Positions 11,061 to 22,466 of a stretch of 64,000 nucleotides of DNA are shown here, in pieces (position 1 is the stretch's first letter; each line of letters starts with the position of its first letter). A program made the position numbers and the translations under genes. Source of the stretch: Halicephalobus mephisto (lineage: Eukaryota; Nematoda; Chromadorea; Rhabditida; Panagrolaimidae). The stretch is taken from positions 372,001-436,000 of the forward strand of contig SWDT01000066.1 of assembly GCA_009193035.1 (NCBI GenBank), read 5' to 3'. Below the pieces are notes generated by a model, which saw only the letters and a program-made list of their open reading frames with translations, had not been told where the DNA came from and made no database searches.

Positions 11061-11481
11061 GTTAACGAAACACAGGATCGACTAACAGATAACGTCTTAC
11101 TTGAAAAAGCTCGTAAACTACTCTTGTCATTTTCCCAAGAAGGAAGGATCGCTAATGCGCTAACAAGTCATCCATCGATTGCACTTGTCCGGTCAACTCG
11201 TTCTCAGGTTAAGCCTTCGAATCTACCTGATCCTAGTCAATTACCTAGTGCGTTCCATTCATTACTCAACAAGATAAAAACCAGCAAAAGCCGTGGATGT
11301 ACGTCATATGTCCTAATGGTTATTTCACAGACAAACGTCTGTCAGAAAGTAAGTTTAAAATTCAATTCTTGTAAATGACCGATACTCAATCATTGAAAAA
11401 CAATCAATCAATCAGGAGTGGGTAAAACTTTGGAGTAGCAATTGCACATTCGACACCCAAAAAACAACCATAGACACTTGA
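11061..11481 (+). CDS. unrecognised two-exon coding-like segment
   Basis: I do not recognise this protein. Exon 11061-11348 follows an acceptor-like ttcgctag, is open for 96 codons, and ends at a strong donor (AAA|gtaagttt). The following acceptor (caatcaatcag, ending 11415) leads in phase to 22 codons and a stop (EWVKLWSSNC...). The peptide contains LLEKARKLLLSFSQEGRIAN and LPSAFHSLLNKIKTSK. No start codon is seen in the exon, so a first exon would lie upstream. It could be a real small gene, an exon of a larger gene, or the remains of a transposon. Support is splice phase and codon openness only. Confidence 0.3.
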
Positions 11482-13305
11482 AACTCGACATTTCTTTCAT
11501 CCAACAAGTTATTCAGGTTCAATCGACTACAAACGACCCCAATTCCCCGCCCGACAAGTAATCATGCATCGAAATCCACGAAACAGAACTGCTCTCCGCC
11601 GCGAGAAAGATCCATTCAGATCGAGTGTTCTCAATTTCACTTTCTTTGACGTGAACAATGATCTGCTTTCCCTTTTGAACAACGCAGATTATTGCATTCA
11701 TGACGAAAACAAAACCAATGCGCGTTTCACGAAAAATTATTCCAATAGAATACCGAAAAGTGTAAGCGTCACACCAGCAAATGGCAATAAAGAATTCGAT
11801 CAACTCTGCAACATTGAAATCACGCTCGATGATCTTTGTACCAGGGAATTTCAACAAAAACAAAGACTGGGAACGAAATTCACAATCAGATAAAGACCAT
11901 GACATCAGGAAATAAAAACAAAAAGCTAGAAAATAAAAAGTGCAGCACATGGACCGGAATGTCGGGTGATGTTCGGTCACAACTGCTGAAATAACTTCGA
12001 AATAAGCACATTAGACTGTTATTCGACTAAACACGTTAAAAAATACAATTGTATCGTAATTAAAATCGTCAAAGACCAGGAAACTGCATAGATCTGAAGA
12101 GAATTGGTCAAACAACCGAAAAAAACAGGTTTCAGTCTAGTCCCCCTCCCAATTTGGACAAATTTCCTATTCCAACAACGAATGACGTTAAAAATAACCT
12201 ATTATGCGAAATTTTAATGAATCCCTAAACGCAATTTCCAAGACGTCAGCCATGGCCATAGAAATAGAAACACATTTAACTGAATCCTACGTCATTCACT
12301 GCCATTGGCCCCAACGGCAATCATAAAATTAGTTAACGATTGTTTTGACTCGTAGTAAACATGCTGTCAGATAAATAATCGCCAAGATGTCAGAGTAGTT
12401 TCAGAAAATTGAAGCCACTAATCCACTTTGGAACGCCTCTAGTTCCCAAAAAAACCGTCGATATCGAGAATTGTTGAATCTAATTTGTCGTATTATAAAA
12501 GACGCTCAACCCCGCAGAGATTCACAAGATGGAACATTTGAAGCAGAGTTTGTTAAATGCAGGCAATCAACCAAAAACAGCTTCCTGATAGGCCAAAGAC
12601 CGGATGAGTCAATGCCAACACAACAAAATACACCGACGCTTAAAATCAGCTGAACAATGAAAATAACACGTTGCACAATTGTTCTATATGATGTTTCATA
12701 TATTAAACGTGGCAATTGTCAATTCAAAAAGCAAGATGTCAGTAGAAACATGTCAAAACAAAAAACACTGAAAATGACGAAAACACAGGATATTGATATA
12801 TGAAATATAATAAACTAGATCTTAGGATCACAATCAGACACGGAATAATAAAATCCAACGCGGCACCGAAAGAGGAGATGGAACAGCAACTGCTTCTGGT
12901 TCAAAAAATGACATATTCCTTCAGTTAAACCAAAGCCAGTTTTCCTTGCTCTTCTAACGGAAAAACGTTCTCGCTCGCACTGACTGGTTGAAGTTTCGAT
13001 ACTTCTGCAGCGAAAACCTGGCTCTCGCTTGCTGCTAGCGTTTCCTTCAATAAATGGTGCAATTGTTTTCTATCTCTCATTTCATCAGCCTTCCTTCTTT
13101 CATAATTATTTTTTACAGAAAGTCTGAGGCTAGTGGGGAAGGTGTTTCCACATCTAGAATATTTGAAAATTGCAAGTTCTTTGCACGATATCTTGCCTTT
13201 TCTTGTTCCACGAATAGGATTCCATATATCAATTCCTCTTTTTCGCGGCGTTTTTCTCCTCGGACGTGTCTATATCTACCAATATGCTATGTTTGTTTCT
13301 TCAGG
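11482..13305. other. gene-poor stretch upstream of eIF3c
   Basis: No supported gene. A 110-codon frame at 11564-11893 (+) is open but has no recognisable domain or good splice context. The last few hundred bases should hold the eIF3c promoter and outron. Confidence 0.35.
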
Positions 13306-16142
13306 ATGTCAAAGTTCTTTCGCGGATCATCCTCTGATTCGTCGGACTCCGATGAATCAATTGAAGTCCCAAATAGACCAGCCGAAACTAGAGCTAGGAA
13401 TTTCGACTTCCTCTCTGACAGTGAAGATGAAGGACCACGACGCATTGTCCGTACAGCCAAAGATAAGGCTTATGGTGATTTGAAAGAGAATATCCGAAGC
13501 TGCCGAAATGCTGTGAAGATCAAGGACCTTACCAAGCTGCTCACAAGTTTGTTTCTTGCCCCTCATTCGGGATTATTTTTAACTTTTAGCGTTCGACAAC
13601 CTTAGCAAGTCCTATGAAAAGGCAAAGACAGTTATTACAAGGGAAGGACTGACGATTCCTCGTTTCTACATCCGTTACTTGACGGAGTTGGAGGATTACT
13701 TGAATGGATTGTGGGAAGACAAGGACGGTCGTGCTACCATGTCCAAGCCCAATCAAAAGAGTCTCAATTCGCTGCGCCAGAAGGTCCGCAAGTACAACCG
13801 TGATTTTGAGAATGAGATTGCTGCTTATCGTGAAGGTCCAGACCCTGTTGGTTACACTTCCAACGAAGGGACTTCCGAGGAAGAGGCTGAGAGCAAGGAT
13901 ACTGCTGCTGTTATAGATACAAAAAAGAAACTCTCCGCTGCTGTTGTTGACTCTGAGATTTCTTCTTCCGATGATGATGATGAGTGGGCCGAGTCCTCAG
14001 ATTCTGATTCTTCTGTTCCTGACATTAATTTCGAAGGCAAAGAGATGGAAGAACTGCGACGCTATTTCTTAAAATCCACCAAAGGCGGGGATCGTGACGA
14101 CGGTAAGGCTGATAAGAAGGACAAGAAGAAGAAGGAGCCCAAGAAACAGCGTGTCGAGGCTGTTGATGGAGAAAGTGATGGTGGGGAATGGAATGTTGTT
14201 TCTGCTGGTAGTGAGAAGCCACTTTTCTCAAGTAAAACAGAAGTTACGCTGGAGATTTTCCTGAAGAAATTCAATGAAATCAACACTGGACGTGGTAAGA
14301 AGTCCACGAATACAAAGATGTACTTGAAGTATCTTGAAGAGCTGTACGAAATCGCCAAGGAAGTAAGTCGTCAGTTCGCTTTTGTGTTTTCAAATCTAAT
14401 TTCAGAAAGGGTTTGGTCCTGGCGTACTGGTGAAAATACGACTGACCGTCGTTTCTGCTCTCTTCGAAATCGATGCCAAGATGAGTACAGCCATGGAATA
14501 CGAAGCCTGGAACAAGACTCGTGAAACTGTTGACACATTGTTTGATCTTCTGGACACTGAGAAGACAGTCATTGTCTCCGTTAAAACCAGTGATGAGGAA
14601 GAGAACTTTTCTGACGATACGAAACCGTATCGAATTAATGGCTCCCTCGTTCTCATTGTGAAGCGCCTCGACGATGAGCTGACCAAGATCTTCCAACATG
14701 CCGATTGCCACAGCACTGAGTACACTGACAAACTCAAGGGTGAACGTGACCTGTGCACACTGATTGAGAAAGCTCAAGGTTACGTTGACACTCATCGCGA
14801 TGGGAACATTTTCGACGCCACTGAAGTTGCCATCATCTACATGCTGCGGATTGAACATCTGTACTACAAGTACTCTGCAAATGAGAAGGGTGCTGAGGAG
14901 TTGATGGACAATCTCTGCAAAGTCATCTATTCTCTTCCGGATGTCAAGCAGTTCCGTCAACGTGGTCTTCTCTGCCAGATCTACCACCACGCTCTACATG
15001 ATCGCTGGACAAAGGCCAAGGATCTTTTGTTGATGTCTCATCTGCAGGCCATTGTGGATCACTCCGATGCAGCCACTCAAATCCTCTACAACCGCACCAT
15101 CTGTCAACTAGGTCTTTGTGCTTTCCGCCATGGCTACATCCGCGATGCTCATCAAGGGCTTTCTGAAATCCAGAATACGCAGCGAGCCAAGGAATTCCTC
15201 GCTCAAGGGGTTCCTCCTCGTCAGGTTGACAAGACCACTGAGCAAGAAGCCAAAGAGAAAGCTATGCAAGTCCCTTACCACATGCACATCAACCTAGAAC
15301 TCTTGGAGTGCGTCTACTTGATCTGTTCAATGTTGCTTGAAATTCCTAATATTGCCTGTCATGAGTATGATATTCGACGCCGTCTCCTGTCCCGTTCCTT
15401 CCATTACCAACTGAAGTCATCCGAGCGATCCCCACTCATTGGCCCACCGGAAAATACCCGTGAACACGTTGTTGCTGCCTCTCGTGCTATGTTGAAAGGC
15501 GACTGGAAGAAGTGTCGGGATTTTATTATCAACGAGAAGATGAACGCAAAAGTCTGGAATCTCTTCCGAAATTCTGAGAAGGTGAAGGAAATGGTTGTGC
15601 AGAGAATCCAAGAGGAGTCTTTGAGGACGTACTTGCTGATGTACTCAACTGTGTACATCACTGTTTCATTAGATAACCTGTGTGAAAGCTTTGAGTTAGA
15701 CAAGCAGCGAGTTTACTCCATCATCAGGTTGGTTTTGTTGTTTTACTTTTGTCGCTGATGATTGGACTTTAGCAAGATGATCATCCAAGAAGAACTAATG
15801 GCTACTTTGGACGAACCGACCAACTGCTTGATAATGCACCGTAACGAACCCAGTCGACTCCAGATTTCTGCCCTTAGTTTGACTGACAAGCTGTCCCAAT
15901 TAACGGAGAACAACGAGCAAATCATCGAACCACGTGCACCTGGCCGTGGTTTCGCAGGATCTGGCAACTGGTACGTTGCTCGTCGTCCTGGAGAGGACCG
16001 CCCTGGTGATGACAAGAGTCGTCAACGAGCATTCCAAGGAGACCGTCGTGGTGGAACTGACCGCTTCCCTCAAGACACCAAGAGGGCTTGGAATGCCAAC
16101 AATCAGACTAGACGTCGTGAAGCAAAGGTCCGATTTGGTTGA
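13306..16142 (+). CDS. eif-3.C: translation initiation factor eIF3 subunit c
   Basis: Core subunit of eIF3, which holds the 40S subunit ready for mRNA recruitment. Exons 13306-13546, 13590-14362, 14406-15727 and 15773-16142 join in phase to 901 residues, the family size. The N-terminus MSKFFRGSSSDSSDSD matches the conserved start of eIF3c, followed by SDSEDEGPRRIVRTAKDK. YLNGLWEDKDGR and SLRQKVRKYNRDFE are hallmark blocks. The acidic serine-rich linker, the EYEAWNKT block and a C-terminal PCI domain (crossing the last intron at VYSIIR-SKMIIQEEL) follow. The tail is Arg/Gly-rich. tttgtttcttcag ends one base before the ATG, so the mRNA is probably trans-spliced or has a short leader exon. Short AG-rich and acidic stretches create shadow frames on the other strand. 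Confidence 0.95.
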
Positions 16143-16291
16143 TTTTTGGGTGACTTATTTGGCTTTGTTTTTAATTATTATGTAAGGCAGTTGTTGATTG
16201 AAATCCAAATTTATTGTGTTCTACTTTGAGATCAAAGTTATTGTATGACTAGCGGTAGTGGCTACCCGCTTGAGTTTAATCCTTTTGGTAT

Positions 16292-16760
16292 TCACATTAT
16301 AGTACATCTTGGAGCGACAAAGTGGGGGGAACAGCATTTGAAGACCTTTTGTAATTTCCTCTGGGCGCTTTTGGTCGTGGTGTTGGTCCCAGCACTCGTA
16401 AAAGGAGGTAGGAGGTCGAGGTCATCGGACCCTGAATCTGCATCATCCAGTTCAATTTCATCTGTCAACCGGGAAGCTTCTCTATTAGAGGGCAACTTGT
16501 CCCTCCAACTGGGAAATCTCTGGGTCGCAGCTTCTGCATTGTTCTTAGAGTTGAACCCGGGAGCTGTCGTCGAGGCTCTGAAGCCATTGCCGAGAAGGAC
16601 TTCTCGTTGTTGACTTTCGACATTTCGAAGAATATCTTCGTCGTCTAAGGAGAACTGGGCAGTTTCTGAAAGGAGACTTGTGTGAGGAAGATTTGTCGGA
16701 TACTTTACCTTCGGCTGAAAGTGGTAGTAACTGAACTCCGGCACTGGGATTTGCTGTCAT
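16292..16760 (-). CDS. small acidic protein with C-terminal CaaX box, family not recognised
   Basis: Exon 16760-16709, a 43-bp intron (gtaaag...tttcag) and exon 16665-16292 join in phase to 141 residues. I do not recognise a homologue. The protein starts MTANPSAGVQLLPLSAE, has a central polar region with LDDEDILRNVESQQREVLLG, an acidic patch (ELDDADSGSDDLDLLPP) and ends FKCCSPHFVAPRCTIM. The last four residues, CTIM, fit a CaaX prenylation box (Met favours farnesyl). The upstream pair CC could be palmitoylated, so I infer a membrane-attached small protein. It is convergent with eIF3c (150 bp between stops). The short intron and the start at an isolated ATG support a real gene; without the splice the frame would lose its N-terminus. 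Confidence 0.6.
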
Positions 16761-17053
16761 TGTGATGAGATCTGATAAGTTCGAGCTAAAATCAAAAACT
16801 ACTGATTCGAACCCAAATAGTGACTAGAAAGAACGATTGCTGGGGCTTCCAGATACTATTCAAGGTCTGTTCGAAGACAGTGGTGATAGAGTGCACTTGG
16901 ATAGTGTCCAGGGAATCGCTCTTTCTAGTGGTCATCCGAGCTGGCATCAGTGGAAGAGATAACAGAGTCAGAGATTAACTGATCAAGATAGTCCAAGAAT
17001 CAATGATTATAAGTTCATTATTATCTCAAAAAGCAGAAATCATTATAACGTCA

Positions 17054-19011
17054 TCAAGGCATCTTGAAATGAGACTTGAGTGGCTGCCAGTCTTTGTGGT
17101 AATCCTGGTCAATGTTGCCGTCATTAAGAGCCCATTCCGGGACCACGAGACTGAGAGAGCTCTCGAACATGAACGACTGAAAGAAGAAACGTTTCAGACT
17201 TATCTTATTTCATCTCAATTGAATGAGATTTTTTATATCAATGAAGAGAAGGACAAACCATAGTGCCTTCAGCGACTCTAACAGGCTTTAATTCCTCCGT
17301 CGAGCACTTGGTGAAGCATTGGTAATCTGGTCCGTGCGGCGTCATCATCGAGTGCAGACTGCCACCGCCTGGACGGAAGCCGCCTTCTTTGGCTTCATAA
17401 CAACCCACGATCAGCCCCATGTACTCGGACATGCAGTTTCCTGAAATCCCCAGTACTTAGTGGTAGCCGATGAAAAGTTGTATAGTAATAGGAAAGAGCA
17501 GTTTTCGGAATTTCCCACACATTATCCAGCATTAGTTCCACTGAACGCTTCCTTGAACAATCTTGAATAATGCCCAAAGATTTAGCCAATTGTCTTTTTG
17601 GACACTATCCAAGTCTGTATTCGTGTACCTTTGGATCAATTTCTTTCTGCTTTAACTTACGATGATAATACGGTGGTCTGAAGGTGTTCTCTGCGACACC
17701 CCATCTAGGGGGAAAGATGACAAAGTCAGCGATAGCCGTTCCTTCTTTGTTAGATGGAGCTGTCAATACGGTGAAAATACTCGGATCAGCATGATCGAAG
17801 GAAACCGTGTTGATGACCATGAATTTCCTCAGGTCGTATTTGTAGGGAGCGTAATTGCCATGCCAGGCTACCACGTTGAAGGGAGAGAAGTTCTGTACGG
17901 AATCGAAAAAGTGTCCTTGGTACTTTGCAACGACATGGAACTCGATGTTTTGACGATCTTCAAACCAGGCCGTGGGAGTCTCGAAATCCCTGGGATTGGC
18001 CAGTCCGTTGGCTCCAATCGGTCCGAGATTAGGGAGCTTGAAATGACTACCGTAGACCTCGAGAATATAACCTCTGGACGGGCCATCTACTTCGACACTG
18101 AATCTGATTCCTTGAGGAATCACAACAATCTCAAGGGGCTCCACCAAAAGTCTTCCAAATTCAGTGGTGATCTTCAAAGCGCCTTGCTGAGGGACAATCA
18201 GGAAGTCTCCATCGGCGTTGTAAAGACACTTGTCCTTCATGGACTTAGTGCAGGAATAGTTGTGAATAGCCAAGCCCATTCTGATAGTCGGGTCTCCAGC
18301 TCCAGCTGTGGTGTAAAGACCTTCGATGAAATCGGTTCCATCTTTTATCGGATGGGGGTGCCAGCGGAGTTGATTAGGAGTTGGAGGGAAACTATCAAAC
18401 TTGTTTGTGAATTTCGAATTGTCCGGACTCAGATTCTTGAAAGGTCGGTGAACGACAGGAGGGAGAATTCGGTAAAGCCAACTGAAAATTTTGAATTTTA
18501 ACTATGAATAGTCGATAAGCTGTCGTCAAAACAAACCTTCGCTGGTTTTCAACCCTTGGGGCAGTGAAAGCCGTTCCCGAAAGCTGTTCAGCGTAAAGTC
18601 CATGAGGACACTTTTGTGGATTATTTTGGCCTGCCGGAAGGGATCCAGGAACACGGGAGTCTTCACTAGCAAATTCATTACCGAAACCAGTCAGGTATTT
18701 GAGCTGAAAAGATGATCAAATTTCGTATTCATCCATTTCCAGATAGTGTCCGAAAAAGCTACTTTTGGAATTTCCCCAGCACTATCCAACTGTTTTCAAC
18801 GAAACAGCTCGAAAAGAGATAATAGTGTCTGGAAAATTCATATTTCCAAATTTCCTGAACACTATCCAACATTTCTCTCATTGGAAATTCATTTGAATAA
18901 ATCCTGGACAATGCTCAAAAAATTCCAAAAATCGCTTTTAAATTACTCTCCAAGTTTGTATTCTACAAAAATCAATACCGTTTTTCCACTTACCTTTGAA
19001 AAATCGGCCAT
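17054..19011 (-). CDS. hgo-1: homogentisate 1,2-dioxygenase
   Basis: Iron enzyme that opens the ring of homogentisate to maleylacetoacetate in tyrosine breakdown. Five exons (19011-18994, 18703-18537, 18481-17661, 17440-17259, 17176-17054) join in phase to 436 residues, close to the human 445. The first exon codes only six residues (MADFSK). Conserved blocks in order are [119 protein letters not shown] and the C-terminal MFESSLSL. The ring of histidines and the glutamate that hold iron in this family are included ([14 protein letters not shown]). The first intron (18704-18993) contains two copies of the dispersed inverted repeat. A 64-residue frame with an apparent signal peptide on the other strand at the last exon is a shadow. 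Confidence 0.95.
18741..18870. repeat. dispersed inverted repeat, two units in hgo-1 intron 1
   Basis: Unit 1 runs from gatagtgtcc to cactatccaac (18741-18790); unit 2 from ataatagtgtct to acactatccaac (18819-18870). Each is an imperfect palindrome of about 50 bp. Confidence 0.65.
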
Positions 19012-19496
19012 GTTTGTTTCTTCCCCAGCAAAACAATAAATGGAAAACAGTTTCTTCTGGGCAGTAGATAAACGTGTATCTTATTCTCAATCGTGTCCAA
19101 AGGCGGTCTTTGGAGATCAAAGGCCATCGATAGGCGTAGATGAAAAGGAAAAACCGCAAAATTGTCAATCATGATGCGCAAACGCACGTTTTCTAGAAAC
19201 TTTGATGTCGACGAAATGGATTCTGCTAGATGATAAAATGTAAAACAAAACACGTGGTGGAACGATCAGATTCTGTGAAAGTAGGAAACCTTTAGGATAA
19301 ACTAGATTCGGGTTGTCTGTCTGAAGCCTTAAAACAACTAAATAGTATCCAATTTTTCAAATTGACAAATACTATAGCATTTTGAATGAAAAGTAGCTGG
19401 CAAAAAGTTGTTACATTATTAACGAGCTTTTTAGCTCATGTAAAAGATGGCAGTTGGCACCTGAGAAAATTCAAACTTTACAAAAAAATTCAACAT
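19012..19496. other. upstream region of homogentisate dioxygenase
   Basis: AT-rich, no gene seen; should contain the hgo-1 prom region. Confidence 0.4.
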
Positions 19497-19846
19497 TTAG
19501 TGAGAACGGATTAGGTTAGAGTTCTGCAACTTAGTGCATGTGAAAAAATCGAAAGTAGCTAAGTCAGAATTTGGCAAGTTGCTGAAAAAATTCGAGAAGG
19601 GGAATACGGACCTCTTTTGACGCGTTCGCTCGCCAAAAGTGCCAAGCTTCCGTTTCGGGCAGTTGGGATTCGTCTTCGGGCAATAATGTCCACTGAAGGA
19701 AAATTATTGATTAGCAATTCCCGAATAAGAAAAGTTGACTTCAGCCAAGCAAAATAAGGCAGTTCTTCATTCCAATTTCCTGGATAATTGAGAATTCTCA
19801 ACATGTCACCAGTTTCTTTGGCAGAGTTACGGGGCGGAGGAAGCAT
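19497..19846 (-). CDS. tentative two-exon small gene, unrecognised
   Basis: Exon 19846-19740, a 47-bp intron of typical nematode form (gtcaac...ttttccttcag) and exon 19692-19497 join in frame to 100 residues. The first exon reads MLPPPRNSAKETGDMLRILN and then YPGNWNEELPYFAW; the second starts GHYCPKTNPNCPKRKLGTFG. I do not recognise the family and see no signal peptide. A second frame in exon 2 is also open to a stop (DESQLPETEAWHFW), so the reading is ambiguous. The donor gtcaac is weak. A stop lies a few codons upstream of the ATG and no upstream acceptor is visible. Confidence 0.33.
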
Positions 19847-20643
19847 CAAAATTGCACAAATTTACAAATTGACGCGACATCGTGTTTTCTTCAATAATTC
19901 CTGCTTCAAGACACGAACATTCCAAAATCAACAATTTTCAACATGTCCCAAGAGATGTCGGATTCTAACTCGTTATAAAATAACAAATACTTGATGCACT
20001 TTTATATTTTCGTCATTAGAAAAAACTTGGTTTGCCATCAAAAACCATGAGATTAAAAGCGATTTCCAGTGACAATTCAGCAGTACATAGATTTCTTTTA
20101 CATTTCAAAGTTAAATTTCAAATTTTGTCGTTTCAAAGCTCCAGAAAAAATCTATTTTTTAAATTAATATTTAATTTTGCTTATTATTTTAATCACAAAC
20201 AAAATAACAAGGTTACTTGAAACTAACAGCACTCACCAAAGTCTATTTAGTGCTTTTTTATAAATATTCTAAATTCGACACTTTTGTTCAAACATTTTGT
20301 GAATTTACAATGCAAATTTAGCTTTAGCAATCTTTAAACTTTGTTTTTAAAGTCGAGAAACATTATTATTTACGTAGTCTTAATGCTTAAGAAATTCAAA
20401 CTATTTCGAAATTCATTAATGCAAACATACAGTTCCTTGGAAGGAATACGGTCACACAAAGCTGACTATAATAGGACAGTCACGAATATTGTTCAAACTA
20501 TCTGGAAGACCGTTCTAAGCAGTACCCAAATCTACATTTTTTTCTAATTATCCAATTTTTATCCGCAGAAGGCACAGTCAGAATATGAAAGAGATCCATA
20601 AAACAACGACATAACCAACACAAAGTGTAAAATAAAACAATGC
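19847..20643. other. AT-rich intergenic DNA
   Basis: No gene supported. It ends in the 3' UTR of the minus-strand ASF1 gene. Confidence 0.4.
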
Positions 20644-21528
20644 TCAAGCTTCTTGAATTTCCATCATATCAACACTCTCAGTGTTGCCTTCTCCCTTTGC
20701 GACCGTTGCCTTGGAGTCTTGATCGACGTTTTCAATTCCTGAAGAGTTGCTGCTCAAGTTGGCGGAATTCTCTACAACAGAATTTTCCAAAGTGGTTTCT
20801 GCAATGTCCAACTCAGCCATCTCTTCTTCCATTTCCTCTTCGTCATCAACCTCTTCATCGTCAGATTCTTCCTCGCCTTCAGGATTGTCCTGAGAAGTGG
20901 AGAACGCGATTCCCTGGTCGTTGGCATCAACGTCTGATGTGACCGGCGGCAGTTCTTCGTTAAAGCAGCACGGGAATTGAGTGACACGAACGTCTTCAAT
21001 CCCTAGTTCCCGTTTGATTTTATCGATAACAGGAACGTTGGGCTTGTTTTCCTGCATCTCCTCATCCTCATAAGTATTGGACACAAACCAGCAAATTTTA
21101 GTGAACATTTTTCCGTTGTAATATCCTTTGAACATGAAGAGAGTAACATCATGGATGTTCTCTGGAGGGATCTTGGTGGGATCAGGAGCATCGATCTGAA
21201 AATAAAAAATGCTAAAATCGACGGAATTAGGAAATCCATATATAGGACCAACCTCCAAGTTAAGCTTGTGGCGTCCTTTGACAACAGTCTCGCATTCTAC
21301 CCGTTCTAGCTCCTGGTCCAAGGACTCGTCTGAGGCAGATCCAACATAGACGAATTGAAACTCCATAGCTGAAAACGAAAGAGCAATGGTCCAAAAACTT
21401 CATTAAACAAACTTACGTTTGCCCAAGTCTTCACGAGCTTCAAATATAACTTCGACTTCAAATGGATCTGTCCATTTTGCAGGGTTATTCTTGAACGTAA
21501 CGGATGAAATGACGAGTGGTATTGACAT
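20644..21528 (-). CDS. ASF1-family histone chaperone
   Basis: Binds the H3-H4 dimer and hands it to CAF-1 or HIRA in nucleosome assembly. Exons 21528-21417, 21368-21253 and 21195-20644 join in phase to 259 residues. The start MSIPLVISSVTFKNNPAKW resembles canonical ASF1 N-termini, then FVYVGSAS, a divergent segment, IDAPDPTKIPPENIHDVTL, FMFKGYYNGKMF, FVSNTYED and RVTQFPCCF, which correspond in order to the ASF1 immunoglobulin-like fold. The C-terminal 100 residues are an acidic tail (EEESDDEEVDDEEEMEEEM), as in worm and yeast members. The second intron is exactly 57 bp with no in-frame stop, so retention would insert 19 residues. C. elegans has two ASF1 genes, unc-85 and asfl-1; I cannot tell which is orthologous. 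It is divergent from the gene at 21812 with 283 bp between starts. Confidence 0.9.
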
Positions 21529-21811
21529 TCTGAAGTCTGGAAAAGTGAAAATGAACCGAACTAATTAGAGCAGCAAAGTAGTTTTGAATTTTTTCCCGCG
21601 CAAAGAATCAGACGTTTTGCATTCGGTCACAAAATAACAGAGCGAATGCTGACATGCGTGTTTTCGACTTGACCCTATACGACTCACGTTTGTCTCTCAG
21701 TTTTACTTGTTTTCTATTGTAATTTAATTTTCGAAGTGTTTTGAGTTTGCAGAAAAGAGTTTCATACCCGGTACTTTCGATAAATAGTTACTTTTAGTTT
21801 CTCATTTCGTT

Positions 21812-22138
21812 ATGGCAGACAGTCCTCAGTATCCATCGGTTGATTCCACGCCTCTCAAATTTGATTCTCTTCCTAGTGAATTCAAAAATCGATTCGCTCA
21901 ACGCATGACGTCAGAAGATGCCATCAAGAACTTCGCCCGGACTTCCAAGGCCAATGGCTCCCTCTGTGCCAAGTACCACATCGCCATCTTGCTGGAGCAA
22001 GAGCACAGGAACCGACCGACGGTTGTATATCAGCAACCCGTACCTCAGCGTCCATTCCCCCCTTGGGACTTCCCCAGAAGAGATCCTGGCGGTGGCAGTA
22101 GTCATATCCCCGGAGCACCACGACCATGGATGATATAG
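21812..22138 (+). CDS. 108-residue proline-rich protein, family not recognised
   Basis: Single exon, start in a plain context (cgttATGGCAGAC). The first half (LKFDSLPSEFKNRFAQRMTS and DAIKNFARTSKANGSLCAKY) could form helices. The second half is rich in Pro, Arg and Gly (PQRPFPPWDFPRRD, HIPGAPRPWMI). No signal peptide or membrane segment. An AATAAA about 105 bp after the stop is a plausible poly(A) signal. It shares a short divergent promoter region with ASF1. Shadow frames on all other strands overlap it, but this frame alone has a start, a stop and sensible context. Function unknown. Confidence 0.6.
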   Translation: MADSPQYPSVDSTPLKFDSLPSEFKNRFAQRMTSEDAIKNFARTSKANGSLCAKYHIAILLEQEHRNRPTVVYQQPVPQRPFPPWDFPRRDPGGGSSHIPGAPRPWMI

Positions 22139-22466
22139 TTCTGAACTTATGTACATATTTCCAAATTGTTATTTATTTCATTGCCGATTACGAGTAACAA
22201 CATTAATTATACATGTTACAGTATTGCTTATAATATTGACTATTAAATAAATATCAATTACGAAACTTTAATGTATTTGTTTTTTGTAAACAACCTAATT
22301 TGGAAGAAATCGGTCCTCCCTCTGGTGTGAAGGTGTTTATCACCGTCAATTCAGAATCCAATAAGCTTAATGTAGTTAAATTCCAAATTTAGCGATTTGA
22401 GCTATGAGATTTTAACGAAACTCGCACTTGGTCTCCTGACATTTTTACTTTTGGAAGAGTTGTGAA

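Noticed and set aside
16790..16830. B-box-like GGTTCGAATC on the minus strand
   Set aside because: No A box at the right distance and no stems, so not a tRNA.
17003..17263. Plus-strand frame that looks like a secreted 64-residue peptide ([20 protein letters not shown])
   Set aside because: It is the reverse complement of the last hgo-1 exon (17176-17054), whose protein FMFESSLSL...WQPLKSHF is clearly conserved.
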